From the NCBI GenBank assembly GCA_020633335.1, contig JACKDU010000002.1, positions 682,001 to 746,000 of the forward strand: DNA of 64,000 nucleotides, read 5' to 3'. The notes under the pieces are model-generated. The model was not told the DNA's origin, did no database searches, and saw only the letters and a program-made list of their open reading frames with translations. The first letter of the stretch is position 1; each line of letters begins with the position of its first letter. A program made the translations under genes and the position numbers. This DNA is from Myxococcales bacterium. GTDB lineage: Bacteria; Myxococcota_A; Polyangia; Nannocystales; Nannocystaceae. This document shows positions 44,584 to 52,978 of this stretch, in pieces.

Positions 44584-45804
44584 TCAGTGCGGCGTCCACT
44601 CGATGGTGCTGAGGTCGATCCCGTCCTGGACCATCTCCCAGAGCGGCGACATCTCGCGGAGGCGCTCGACCTGCTCCTTGACGCGATCGGCGAGGTAGTC
44701 GATCTCGTCGCGGGTCGTCGGCCGGCCGATCGTGATCCGCAGGCTCGAGTGGGCGAGCTCGTCGTCGAGCCCCATCGCCCGGAGGACGTAGCTCGGCTCG
44801 AGGCTCGCCGAGGTGCAGGCCGAGCCCGACGAGACCGCGATGTCCTTGAGCCCCATCAGCAGCGACTCGCCCTCGACGTAGGCGAAGGAGACGTTGAGCG
44901 TCCCGGGGAGGTGGCGCTCGAGGGTGCCGTTGACGATCGCGTGGGGGATCTCGGCGCTCAGGCGGGCGCGGAGGTGCTCGCGGAGCGCCAGGATCCGGGC
45001 TGACTCTTCGGCCATCTCCTCGCGGGCGATCCGCGCGGCCTCGCCGAAGCCGACGATCCCGGGGACGTTGAGGGTGCCCGAGCGGTTCCCCCGCTCGTGG
45101 CCGCCGCCGTGGATCTGCGGGGCGATCCGCACCCGCGGCCGCCGGCGCCGGACGTAGAGGGCGCCGACGCCCTTGGGCCCGTAGATCTTGTGGGCGGAGA
45201 CGCTCATCATGTCGATGTTCATCGCCTGGACGTCGATCGGCACCTTGCCGAAGGCCTGGACCGCGTCGGTGTGGAAGAGGACCCCGCGCTCGTGGCAGAG
45301 CGCGCCGATCTCGGCGATCGGCTGGATCACGCCGGTCTCGTTGTTGGCGAACATCACCGACACCAGGATCGTGTCCGGGCGGATCGCCTCGGCGATCTGG
45401 GCCGGGGTGACGAGCCCCTGGGTGTCGACCGGGAGGTAGGTGACGTCGCAGCCCCGGCGCTCGAGGTACTTGCAGGTGTCGAGGACCGCCTTGTGCTCGG
45501 TGACCGCGGTGATGATGTGCTTGCCGCGATCGGCGAGGAACTCGGCCGCGCCCTTGATCGCCAGGTTGTTCGACTCGGTCGCACCGCTCGTGAAGGTGAT
45601 CTCCTTCGGGTCGGCGCCGATCGTCTTCGCGACCTCGGCGCGGCCGCGCTCGACCGCCTCCTCCGCCCGCCAACCGAAGACGTGGGTCCGGCTCGCGGCG
45701 TTGCCGTAGTCGACGGTGAAGGCGGGGAGCATGGCCTCGAGGACACGCGGGTCGACCGGGCAGGTCGCGGCGAAGTCGAGGTAGATCGGCGTCTTGACGC
45801 TCAT
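44584..45804 (-). CDS. iscS: Cysteine desulfurase IscS
   Basis: This 406-residue class V PLP enzyme opens with IYLDFAATCPVDPRV, has the PLP region EITFTSGATESNNLAIKGAA, the Schiff-base lysine in MSVSAHKIYGPKGVGALY, and the mobile-loop cysteine in SSGSACTSASLEPSYVLRAMG. It provides persulfide sulfur for clusters and other thio-cofactors. Its ATG overlaps the stop of the upstream MerR gene by 4 bp, so regulator and desulfurase are translationally coupled. Confidence 0.95.
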   Translation of the reverse strand: MSVKTPIYLDFAATCPVDPRVLEAMLPAFTVDYGNAASRTHVFGWRAEEAVERGRAEVAKTIGADPKEITFTSGATESNNLAIKGAAEFLADRGKHIITAVTEHKAVLDTCKYLERRGCDVTYLPVDTQGLVTPAQIAEAIRPDTILVSVMFANNETGVIQPIAEIGALCHERGVLFHTDAVQAFGKVPIDVQAMNIDMMSVSAHKIYGPKGVGALYVRRRRPRVRIAPQIHGGGHERGNRSGTLNVPGIVGFGEAARIAREEMAEESARILALREHLRARLSAEIPHAIVNGTLERHLPGTLNVSFAYVEGESLLMGLKDIAVSSGSACTSASLEPSYVLRAMGLDDELAHSSLRITIGRPTTRDEIDYLADRVKEQVERLREMSPLWEMVQDGIDLSTIEWTPH

Positions 45805-46358
45805 GGGTGTTCGGTCCTTTCGTGCTGGCCGGCGGGCGCGTCGCCCTCCGCGTCCGCCTCGGCGGCGCGGCGAGGGCCGCGGTGGATGCCGGCGACGAGG
45901 CTCGGGGTGGGCTCATCGCCGCGCCGATCGCTGGCGCAGGACGAGCAGATCTCGGGGGCTGCGGGCTCGGAGCAGACCCTGCATCCCTCGAGGTAGGCGA
46001 GGCTCTCGGCGAGGTCACGCTCGAGCTGAAGGAGGCGCGTGACCTGCTTGCGGGTCTCGTCGAGCTTCGCCCGGAAGAGCTCGCGGACCCCCTGCATCGC
46101 CTCCGGCGCGGTCGCAGACGCCGCCACCGATCCGAGGAGCGACTGGATCTGCGGGAGGCTGAAGCCCATGTCCTGCAGCTTCGAGATCCAGTAGACCCGC
46201 GCGATTTCGTCGGCGCCGTAGAGGCGGAAGCCGCCCTCGGTGCGGGTCGCAGGTTGGAGGAGACCGAGCTCCTCGTAGAGATGCAGGGCGCGCGAGGTCT
46301 TGCCGGTCTTTCGAGCCAGCTCACCGATCTTCATCCGTCCTTGCGGCGTCTGCGCCAT
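45801..46358 (-). CDS. MerR-family regulator with C-x2-C-x8-C-x2-C cluster, first gene of the isc operon
   Basis: This 185-residue protein has a MerR winged HTH (MKIGELARKTGKTSRALHLY, FRLYGADEIARVYWI), a dimerisation helix (~85-125: FRAKLDETRKQVTRLLQLER) and then EGCRVCSEPAAPEICSSCAS (Cys126, 129, 138, 141), which could hold a metal ion or Fe-S cluster. It takes the place of the Rrf2-type IscR that normally leads isc operons, so an Fe-S- or metal-sensing regulator is likely. The last ~45 residues are low-complexity. ATG 46358 was chosen; the frame extends to a TTG at 46373. The palindrome at 46373-46389 lies directly upstream. Confidence 0.87.
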   Translation of the reverse strand: MAQTPQGRMKIGELARKTGKTSRALHLYEELGLLQPATRTEGGFRLYGADEIARVYWISKLQDMGFSLPQIQSLLGSVAASATAPEAMQGVRELFRAKLDETRKQVTRLLQLERDLAESLAYLEGCRVCSEPAAPEICSSCASDRRGDEPTPSLVAGIHRGPRRAAEADAEGDAPAGQHERTEHP

Positions 46359-46372
46359 CTCCCTCAAAGCCA

Positions 46373-46389
46373 AACCTTACGTGAAGGTT
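46373..46389. promoter_or_regulatory. Inverted repeat next to the isc-operon regulator start
   Basis: AACCTT-ACGTG-AAGGTT is a perfect 6-bp inverted repeat. On the minus strand it includes TAAGGT, a -10-like box 15 nt before ATG 46358, so a bound protein would cover the promoter. It shares CCTnACGTGAnGG with the palindrome at 46499, supporting an autoregulatory operator pair. Confidence 0.6.
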
Positions 46390-46498
46390 AGGTTTCCTCG
46401 CGGAGAGAGAGTTGCCACGGCTCTGAGAGGGTGTCAAGGGCCCTGCTCGCCCACGATTGGGCCCCTCTGCCAGCCCCCGTGCTGCCCGCGAAATCAAC

Positions 46499-46514
46499 AC
46501 CCTCACGTGAGGGT
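46499..46514. promoter_or_regulatory. Perfect 16-bp palindrome, second candidate operator
   Basis: ACCCTCAC/GTGAGGGT is fully symmetrical and resembles the 46373 site. It lies ~140 bp upstream of the MerR gene and ~315 bp upstream of the divergent histidine kinase start, so it could serve either direction. Confidence 0.5.
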
Positions 46515-46799
46515 AGGGTGACTCACGCGCGCGTCGACGAGCGGCGCCGCACTCGCCCGGCAGCGCTCGCTCGCGGGCGGCATCGACGGACGACGTCTCC
46601 GATCAACACACCTGTCATCCCTGCTCTCTCCACCCACGTTCGCCGACGGAGCTCCGACTCGCTCACCACCTCGATGAGCGCCCACGCGAGGAGACGCCCG
46701 CTTGCTCGTACAAGTGGGGCCCCATGGTGACGAAGGGGGGCTGGCGCCCACGTCAGCAGACGCCCAATTCGAGGTCGTTCTATCGGCCGCCCGCCACCC

Positions 46800-46805
46800 T
46801 ATAAT
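46800..46805 (+). promoter_or_regulatory. Consensus -10 box (TATAAT) of the kinase/redox operon
   Basis: TATAAT lies 23 nt before GTG 46829. A consensus box is notable in this GC-rich sequence. No convincing -35 box at 16-18 nt was found. Confidence 0.5.
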
Positions 46806-46828
46806 GGTCCCGCGAGTCCGGCGCGCGC

Positions 46829-48616
46829 GTGGCGAAGAACTCAGGAGAGCATGAGCGAGAGCTGACGAACCTCGAGGAGGTGCTCGTCGGCGAGGCCAAT
46901 TCACAGGCCGCCACCGCCGATCGCCTCGCCCTCCTGACCCGCGCCGCCGAACTGATGAGCGGGCGCCTGCAGCTCGCCGAGGAGCAGCTCTCGCGGATCG
47001 GCGGCCGCCTCGAGGAGATGCTCGCGGTCGTGACCTGCATGACCGCCCTCGAGTACGACCGCAAGGTCGAGATCAACGAGGACGACGACTGGATCGTCAA
47101 CGCCCTGGCGATCGGCCTCAACATCATGGGCGACGAGCTCGCGCGGGCGACCACCGAGCTGACCGACGCCCGCGATCGAGCGCTCGCCGCGAGCCGGGCG
47201 AAGAGCGCCTTCCTGGCGAACATGAGCCACGAGCTCCGGACCCCGCTCAACGCGATCATCGGCTACAGCGAGCTGATCCGCGACGAGCTCGGCGACGGCC
47301 TCGTCGCCAGCGCGAGCGAGGATCTCGGCAAGGTCGAGGTCGCCGCGCTCCACCTCCTCAACCTGATCCAGGACACGCTCGACCTCTCGAAGATCGAGGC
47401 CGGCAAGATGGAGATCGTCGTCGAGACCTTCGACGTCACCGAGCTCCTCCGGGCGATCTCCGGGACCGTCGAGCCGATGCTCCGCGCCCGCGGCAACACC
47501 CTGGAGATCGCGATCGACGACGAGGTCGACACGCTCGCCGCCGATCGCCTCAAGATCCAGCAGGTCGTCTACAACCTCCTGAGCAACGCCGCGAAGTTCA
47601 CCAGCCACGGCGCGGTCCGCCTCGCGGCCCGCCTGACGCGGGCCGCGACCCGCCGCTGGCTGGAGATCGCCGTGAGCGACACCGGGATCGGCATCCCCCC
47701 CGAGAAGGTCCCGGTGATCTTCGGCGCCTTCACCCAGGCCGACGACTCGACGAGCCGCTCCTACGGCGGCACCGGCCTCGGCCTGACGATCAGCCGCCAC
47801 TTCGTCGAGATGATGGGCGGCGAGCTCCGGGTCGAGAGCGAGGTCGGCGTCGGCTCGACCTTCACGATCCGTCTCCCCCTCGACATCGAGGCCCGGTCGT
47901 CGCGACCGCGCGAGCTCCCGGCGCTCGCCAGCAACATCGTCGTCGTCGCCGATCGCGACCCGCGGGTCCACGACCTCCTCCGGCGCTGGCTCGCCCGCGA
48001 CGGCTTCTCGGTGATCTCCGCGGCCAACCAGCACGAGGTCATGGGCCTGGTCTCGACGATCCAGCCGACGCTCGTGCTCCTCGACCTCGAGATCCCGGGG
48101 ATCGACGGATGGGCGGTCCTCTCCGCCCTCAAGAGCGCACACACGCCCACCCCCGTGATCGTCTCGGCGGACGGCGCCGAGCGGGCCCGGGCCCTCGCCC
48201 TCGGCGCGAGCGATCTCTTCCGGCGGCCGCTCGATCCCGCGCGCGTCGTCGAGATCGCCGCCCGTCACCGCCACACGCCGCGCCTCGGGACGATCGCGCT
48301 CCTCGGCGACCCGCCCTCCCCGGAGCTCAACCTGAGCGCGCAGCTCCGCGACGCCGGCTGGGAGCTCCTCGATCCGGGGGCGCCCGACGCCCCGACGCCC
48401 GACGCCGTCGTCGTCGATCTCCGGGCGTCGGAGGAGGCCCTCGCCGCGCTCTCGGATCTGCCCTGGCCCTCGTCCCTGCCGGCACTCGTCGTGATCGGGG
48501 CCCACTCCGAGCCGATCAAGCTCGCCCGCCCCCACGCGATCGTCGACATCGACACCTGCCCGCATGATGACCTCCGCGAGCGCCTCTCCCTCCTCGTGCA
48601 TCGTCATGGAACCTGA
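46829..48616 (+). CDS. Soluble hybrid histidine kinase with receiver domain
   Basis: This 595-residue protein has an N-terminal coiled coil (~1-125) without membrane helices, a HisKA domain with SHELRTPLNAIIGY (phospho-acceptor His), an ATPase domain (QQVVYNLLSNAAKFT, DTGIGIPPEKV, GGTGLGLTI), a receiver (IVVVADRDPRVHDLL, phosphorylation Asp in VLLDLEIPGIDG, lysine position degraded to Arg in LFRRPLDP) and a final ~100-residue degenerate receiver-like segment (GTIALLGDPPSPEL ... PALVVIGAHSEP) lacking an obvious phosphorylation Asp. It heads the operon with partner-switching and redox genes. The start is GTG 46829. Confidence 0.9.
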   Translation: MAKNSGEHERELTNLEEVLVGEANSQAATADRLALLTRAAELMSGRLQLAEEQLSRIGGRLEEMLAVVTCMTALEYDRKVEINEDDDWIVNALAIGLNIMGDELARATTELTDARDRALAASRAKSAFLANMSHELRTPLNAIIGYSELIRDELGDGLVASASEDLGKVEVAALHLLNLIQDTLDLSKIEAGKMEIVVETFDVTELLRAISGTVEPMLRARGNTLEIAIDDEVDTLAADRLKIQQVVYNLLSNAAKFTSHGAVRLAARLTRAATRRWLEIAVSDTGIGIPPEKVPVIFGAFTQADDSTSRSYGGTGLGLTISRHFVEMMGGELRVESEVGVGSTFTIRLPLDIEARSSRPRELPALASNIVVVADRDPRVHDLLRRWLARDGFSVISAANQHEVMGLVSTIQPTLVLLDLEIPGIDGWAVLSALKSAHTPTPVIVSADGAERARALALGASDLFRRPLDPARVVEIAARHRHTPRLGTIALLGDPPSPELNLSAQLRDAGWELLDPGAPDAPTPDAVVVDLRASEEALAALSDLPWPSSLPALVVIGAHSEPIKLARPHAIVDIDTCPHDDLRERLSLLVHRHGT

Positions 48617-48673
48617 CCCGACAATTCATCGCCCGCACCCCTGCCCCAGAAGGACCCAGAAGGTTAGGATGAG

Positions 48674-49204
48674 ATGGTGAACGATCGACGAATCCCCGCG
48701 GAGAGCGGCGGCATCGAGGCGCTACCGGCGTCATTCGCGATCCGCTTCTCGCCGAGCAGCCACCTGATCTCGATCGTCCGACGCTTCGTCCACTCGTTCT
48801 ACGGCAAGGTCCTCGACGACGCCGAGCTCGCCTCGCAGCTCGCCCTCGCCACCCACGAGCTCCTCGAGAACGCGGTCAAGTACGGGACGACCAACGAGGC
48901 CGGCCTCGCGGTCACCGTCGCCGAGCTGGACGACGGCTTCTCGATCACCGTGGCGATCCGAAACCGCGCCGAGGAGGAGGACATCGCCGAGGCCCGCCGC
49001 CTCATCGACGCGCTCGCCGGCGCCGCCGATCCCTTCGCCTACTACCAGGAGCTCATGCACGAAGCAGCCGAGCGCGTCGACGGCTCCGGCCTCGGGATCG
49101 CGCGGATCGCCGCCGAGACCGGGATGACCCTCGAGGCAGCCATCGTCGACGATGAGCTCGAGATCCGAGCCCGCACCACGTTCAAGCCAAGGAGGTCGAC
49201 ATGA
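48674..49204 (+). CDS. RsbW/SpoIIAB-like ATPase (anti-sigma-type kinase)
   Basis: This 176-residue GHKL ATPase has N-box HELLENAVKYGT and G-box GSGLGIARI, with no HisKA, fitting RsbW/SpoIIAB-type serine kinases of partner-switching systems. Such proteins bind a target (often a sigma factor) and phosphorylate an STAS antagonist; the STAS-like gene follows with a 4-bp ATGA overlap. No sigma factor is nearby, so the target may be the hybrid kinase or another protein. AGGA lies just before ATG 48674. Confidence 0.85.
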   Translation: MVNDRRIPAESGGIEALPASFAIRFSPSSHLISIVRRFVHSFYGKVLDDAELASQLALATHELLENAVKYGTTNEAGLAVTVAELDDGFSITVAIRNRAEEEDIAEARRLIDALAGAADPFAYYQELMHEAAERVDGSGLGIARIAAETGMTLEAAIVDDELEIRARTTFKPRRST

Positions 49205-49578
49205 ACATCCCTGACCTCGTGTCCGGCGAGCTCACGGCGAGCGGCGCCCGCGACGGTGACAGCGTCCGCCTCTCCTTCTCTGGCAACGCCGACGCCCGCG
49301 TCGACCGCGAGCTCGAGGCCTTCCTCGGCAAGGTCCACGCCGAGATCCTCCGCGACCCCGCGAGCGAAGTCATCGTCGACATCCGCGCGCTCGAGTTCAT
49401 GAACTCGTCCTGCTTCAAGGGCTTCATCACCTGGATCGTCCAGGTCCGCCGGATGGACCCGAAGAGCCGCTATCGGATCCGCTTCCTCTCGACCAGCAAG
49501 CACCCGTGGCAGAAGCGGAGCCTCCACGCGATCAGCTACTTCGGCGGCGAGCTGATCGTGATCGAGAGCGACAACTAG
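49201..49578 (+). CDS. STAS-like antagonist protein
   Basis: This 125-residue protein has the beta-alpha layout of STAS antagonists: VRLSFSGNADARVDRELEAF, EVIVDIRALEFMNSSCFKGF and the following helix. NSSC carries the serines at the position phosphorylated in SpoIIAA/RsbV. It is coupled to the RsbW-like gene by ATGA, with AGGAGG 5 nt before the ATG. Family identity is by weak similarity and context. Confidence 0.75.
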   Translation: MNIPDLVSGELTASGARDGDSVRLSFSGNADARVDRELEAFLGKVHAEILRDPASEVIVDIRALEFMNSSCFKGFITWIVQVRRMDPKSRYRIRFLSTSKHPWQKRSLHAISYFGGELIVIESDN

Positions 49579-49585
49579 AGGCGCG

Positions 49586-51097
49586 ATGACCGGTCCAGCG
49601 CTGGCGCTCGTCGTCGCCCTCGCGGTCCCACCAGCGCCCCGCGAGGGGCCCGACGCGCTGGCGCCGGGCGAGGCCGATCCGGACGCGGCGGCCGAGGGCG
49701 CCGCCCCTGAGGGCCCCGACGCGCCCCTCCCCGCGGAGCCGCCGAGGGCCGCCGGCGACGACGACGACGAGGGCGGTGACCCGGGGACGACCAAGAGCCC
49801 CCTCGAGGAGCGCCTCGACGCCCTCGAGGCCGAGAACCGCGACCTCCGCGAGGAGATCGAGATCCTCCGCGAGGACCACGACGCGCTCGACCAGCGCTTC
49901 CAGGCGATCCTCCCGCTCACCGGCCGCCTCGGCGGCTACATCGACTTCGGCTTCTTCTGGGTCGGCGGCGACGGATCGGGGATCCGGCCCGACCTCGGCT
50001 ACCAGCACTTCCCCGAGCACGAGGGCGTGATCCCGGACTCCTGGGTCTTCATGGGCGATCCCCTCTCGACGATGATCAACTCCCGCGGCGATCCGGCGGA
50101 CACCGGCGAGTCGCGGGCGATCACCTTCGACGCCGTCGACAGCCAGGGGAAGTCCTCCTTCATCGTCAACAACCTCAACGTCAACATCTTCGCCGGGATC
50201 GGCAAGTACAGCGCCGTCGAGGGCCTCTTCGACCTCCTCCCGCGGGGCCGCGACGTCGCCAACCCGGCCGGCCTCTTCCTCGGCGACTACGTCGACGTCA
50301 AGCTCGCCTACCTCCGGGTCTCGCCGCCGACCAAGCGCGTCGACCTCGACATCATGGCCGGCAAGATCAACCCGGTCGTCGGCTACGAGTACCGGATCCA
50401 GGAGTCCCCCGACCGCCTGACGATCACGCCCTCGCTGATCTGCCGCTACAACTGCGGACGCCCGGTCGGCGTCAAGGTGCGGGCCCGCTTCTTCGAGAGC
50501 CGGGCGCTCATCGCCGCCCTCTCGGTGACCAACGGCAGCAGCATGTGGGAGGGCTTCGGCTTCGCCAGCGACGTCGACCGCAACCACTTCAAGACCGTCG
50601 CCAGCCGCCTCTCCTACGTGATCCCGCTCGGCTCCGGCCTCGAGGTGGGCGCCTCTGGCGCATTCGGAGCCCAGGACCTCCAGCCCTCCGATCGCGTCTA
50701 CCAGTGGCAGTACGGCGCCGACCTCCACCTCGACCTGAAGGGCCTCGACCTGACCGGCGAGTTCGTGATGGGCAAGCTCCAGGGGGCCGAGGAGGCCGGC
50801 GGGCCCGCCTGCGGGATCGCCCCCTGCCTCGACTTCAAGGGGGCCTACGGGCTCGTCGGCTACCGCGCGCTAAACTGGCTGATCCCCTACTTTCGCACCG
50901 ACTGGCGCTCGGCGGTCCACACCAGCGGCGCGAGCTTCGTCTACCACTCCGATCTGATCCGCTTCACGCCAGGTTTTCGATTTGAAGTCGGGACCAACGT
51001 GATTATGAAGATCGAATACACCGTCAACCGCGAGCTCGGCCGGATCCCGAGCTTCCCCAACGATGTCTTCACTACCTCCGTTGTCGCCAAGCTCTGA
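49586..51097 (+). CDS. Outer-membrane porin with N-terminal coiled coil
   Basis: This 503-residue protein has a short signal peptide, a Pro/Asp/Glu-rich stretch to ~70, a coiled coil (~72-105: LEERLDALEAENRDLREEIE) and then a predicted barrel (GGYIDFGFFWVGG, VDLDIMAGKINPVVGYEYRI, RLSYVIPLGSGLEVGASGAF, YGLVGYRALNWLIPYFRTDW, ending TTSVVAKL). Coiled coil plus barrel is the layout of OprP/phosphate-selective or DcaP-like porins. It sits in an operon with a cupredoxin and a pentahaem cytochrome and could be an outer-membrane channel of that pathway. Its substrate is unknown. Confidence 0.8.
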   Translation: MTGPALALVVALAVPPAPREGPDALAPGEADPDAAAEGAAPEGPDAPLPAEPPRAAGDDDDEGGDPGTTKSPLEERLDALEAENRDLREEIEILREDHDALDQRFQAILPLTGRLGGYIDFGFFWVGGDGSGIRPDLGYQHFPEHEGVIPDSWVFMGDPLSTMINSRGDPADTGESRAITFDAVDSQGKSSFIVNNLNVNIFAGIGKYSAVEGLFDLLPRGRDVANPAGLFLGDYVDVKLAYLRVSPPTKRVDLDIMAGKINPVVGYEYRIQESPDRLTITPSLICRYNCGRPVGVKVRARFFESRALIAALSVTNGSSMWEGFGFASDVDRNHFKTVASRLSYVIPLGSGLEVGASGAFGAQDLQPSDRVYQWQYGADLHLDLKGLDLTGEFVMGKLQGAEEAGGPACGIAPCLDFKGAYGLVGYRALNWLIPYFRTDWRSAVHTSGASFVYHSDLIRFTPGFRFEVGTNVIMKIEYTVNRELGRIPSFPNDVFTTSVVAKL

Positions 51098-51803
51098 CCG
51101 CCCCTCGACGCCGCGCGCGCTCCCGCGCCGCCGCACGATCGCGCTCCTCGCGGCCGCCGCCGCGCTCCTCGCCGCGCCGTCGCTGCGCGCCGCCGAGCCG
51201 GCGACCGGCGCCCTCGAGGGCGAGGTCCACCTCATCAAGGCCAACGGCAAGGCGCTCAAGGATCGCGGCGACGTCGTCGTCTACCTCGAGGGCGTCGCCG
51301 GCCCCGAGCCGACCCCGCCGGCCGAGCCCCTCGAGATCCGCCAGCGCGACAAGGCCTTCTTCCCGCGGGTCTCCGCGGTCGTCAAGGGCACGACGATCGC
51401 CTTCCCGAACGACGACAAGATCTTCCACAACGTCTTCTCGATGTCGCGGGCGCTGAAGTTCGACCTCGGCCTCTACAAGAGCGGGTCGAGCAAGAGCGTG
51501 GTCGCCAAGCGCAAGGGCATCGTCGACATCTACTGCAACATCCACCCCGAGATGGCCGCCAAGGTCCTGGTCCTCGACAACCCGCACTTCGCGGTCACCG
51601 GCGAGGACGGGAGCTTCTCCCTCAAGGGGATCCCGGCTGGCACCTACACCGTCGTCGCCTGGCAGGCGAAGGGCGAGTCCTTCCGCGGCGAGGTCACGAT
51701 CGCGGCTGGCGCGACCCAGCGGCTCGAGATCGATCTGGTCGAAGAGACCGGTCAGGTCGAGCACCTCCGCAAGGACGGGACGCCCTACGGTCGCTACAAG
51801 TGA
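51063..51803 (+). CDS. Exported cupredoxin (methylamine-utilisation-like blue copper protein)
   Basis: This 246-residue protein has a TAT-like signal (PRRRTIALLAAAAALLAAP) and a plastocyanin-type fold. Type-1 copper ligands are complete: His122 (IFHNVFSM) and Cys158, His161, Met164 (DIYCNIHPEMAAKV). A C-terminal carboxypeptidase-regulatory-like beta-sandwich (GEDGSFSLKGIPAGTYTVVAW) follows. It should carry electrons in the periplasm. The ATG lies 35 bp inside the porin gene and its stop overlaps the cytochrome start (GTGA), so translation of the three is linked. Confidence 0.88.
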   Translation: MSSLPPLSPSSDRPSTPRALPRRRTIALLAAAAALLAAPSLRAAEPATGALEGEVHLIKANGKALKDRGDVVVYLEGVAGPEPTPPAEPLEIRQRDKAFFPRVSAVVKGTTIAFPNDDKIFHNVFSMSRALKFDLGLYKSGSSKSVVAKRKGIVDIYCNIHPEMAAKVLVLDNPHFAVTGEDGSFSLKGIPAGTYTVVAWQAKGESFRGEVTIAAGATQRLEIDLVEETGQVEHLRKDGTPYGRYK

Positions 51804-52978
51804 AGCTCGCGCGCTCGCCACTCGCCCTCGCCGTCCTCCTCGCCTGCGGAGAGTCCGGCCAGCCGCCCCAGAAGAAGGATCCCGCGCCCCGGGTCGACCC
51901 GGTCGCGCCGCAGCAGGCCGTCGCTGAGGTCCGCTCGGCGGTCCGCTGCGAGGAGTGCCACGAGCCCTACGTGCGGGGCTGGGAGGCCTCTGCGCACGCC
52001 CAGGCCGCCGCCAGCCCCTACTACCGGGCGCTCGGCGGCGGCGACGACCCGCGCTGCGATCGCTGCCACCAGCCGCTCCGGGCGGCGCTCGACCGCGACG
52101 AGCCGATCCACGAGGAGGGCGTCACCTGCGACGCCTGCCACGCGATCCGCGACGTCAAGCTCGACGCCGGCGTCGCGGCGATCGACTTCGACCTCACCTC
52201 CAACCGCAAGTACGGCCCGCTCTGCGACGCCCGCGACCACTACTTCCACCGGGTCGGCTGCTCCTCGCTCCACGCCGAGAGCCGCTTCTGCGCCGCCTGT
52301 CACACGCTCGCCTGGCCGACCCAGGCGGGGCCGAAGCTCCCGGTGATCACCGACTTCGACGAGTGGCAGGCGAACGACCTCAACTCCTCCTCCTGCCAGG
52401 AGTGTCACATGGCTGGAGAGCCAGGTGAGGTCGCGCGCGGGTGGATCACCCGGGAGAACGTCTCGCGCCACGACCTCTTCGGCAACGACCTCGAGCTCCG
52501 GCGGATCGGCGTCGGCCTGCGGGCGACCCTGAGCCCGGAGGAGGACGCCCTCTGGCTCGACGTCGAGGTCACCAACCTCGCCGCCGCCCACTCGATCCCC
52601 GCCGGCCTCGCCGGGCGCCGCCTGGTCCTCCTGGTCCGCGCGCTCGATCCGGAGGGCGCCGAGCTCGGCCGTGAGGAGCGGAGCTACGCGCGGATCCTCG
52701 TCGACGGCGAGGGCCAGGAGGCGCCCTTCATCCGCGCGATTCGGGTCGAGAGCGACAGCCGCCTCGCCCCCGGCGAGCGCCGTCACGAGCGCTTCAAGGT
52801 GCCCGCCGCTGCGGCCTCCGCGAGCGTCGAGGTCCTCCGACGAGGTGTCGCGCCCGCGGTCGCGGAGGCCCTCGGCATCACGCCCGCCGCAGACTCGCAG
52901 GTCGCCGCGGTCGACGTGGCGATCGAGCGGAAGGATCGGCGATACTCGGGGAGCGGCAGGCGGCCGCGCTCCCCATGA
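51800..52978 (+). CDS. Pentahaem c-type cytochrome lipoprotein
   Basis: This 392-residue protein starts at GTG with a lipobox (LAVLLACGES, Cys16). Five CxxCH motifs are present: Cys50 (CEECH), Cys86 (CDRCH), Cys110 (CDACH), Cys164 (CAACH) and Cys199 (CQECH), in the pattern of cytochrome c554-like multihaem proteins. The C-terminal ~170 residues form a beta-rich domain (LWLDVEVTNLAAAHSIPAG) common in such proteins. It is probably a periplasm-facing electron carrier or oxidoreductase. Its stop overlaps the phosphatase gene (ATGA). Confidence 0.9.
   Translation: MKLARSPLALAVLLACGESGQPPQKKDPAPRVDPVAPQQAVAEVRSAVRCEECHEPYVRGWEASAHAQAAASPYYRALGGGDDPRCDRCHQPLRAALDRDEPIHEEGVTCDACHAIRDVKLDAGVAAIDFDLTSNRKYGPLCDARDHYFHRVGCSSLHAESRFCAACHTLAWPTQAGPKLPVITDFDEWQANDLNSSSCQECHMAGEPGEVARGWITRENVSRHDLFGNDLELRRIGVGLRATLSPEEDALWLDVEVTNLAAAHSIPAGLAGRRLVLLVRALDPEGAELGREERSYARILVDGEGQEAPFIRAIRVESDSRLAPGERRHERFKVPAAAASASVEVLRRGVAPAVAEALGITPAADSQVAAVDVAIERKDRRYSGSGRRPRSP

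Larger units (their letters stand above)
46359..46828. other. 470-base divergent intergenic region
   Basis: No coding sequence is supported. The region contains the two related palindromes (46373, 46499) and a TATAAT box at 46800-46805 for the kinase operon. The rest shows no clear structure. Confidence 0.5.
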
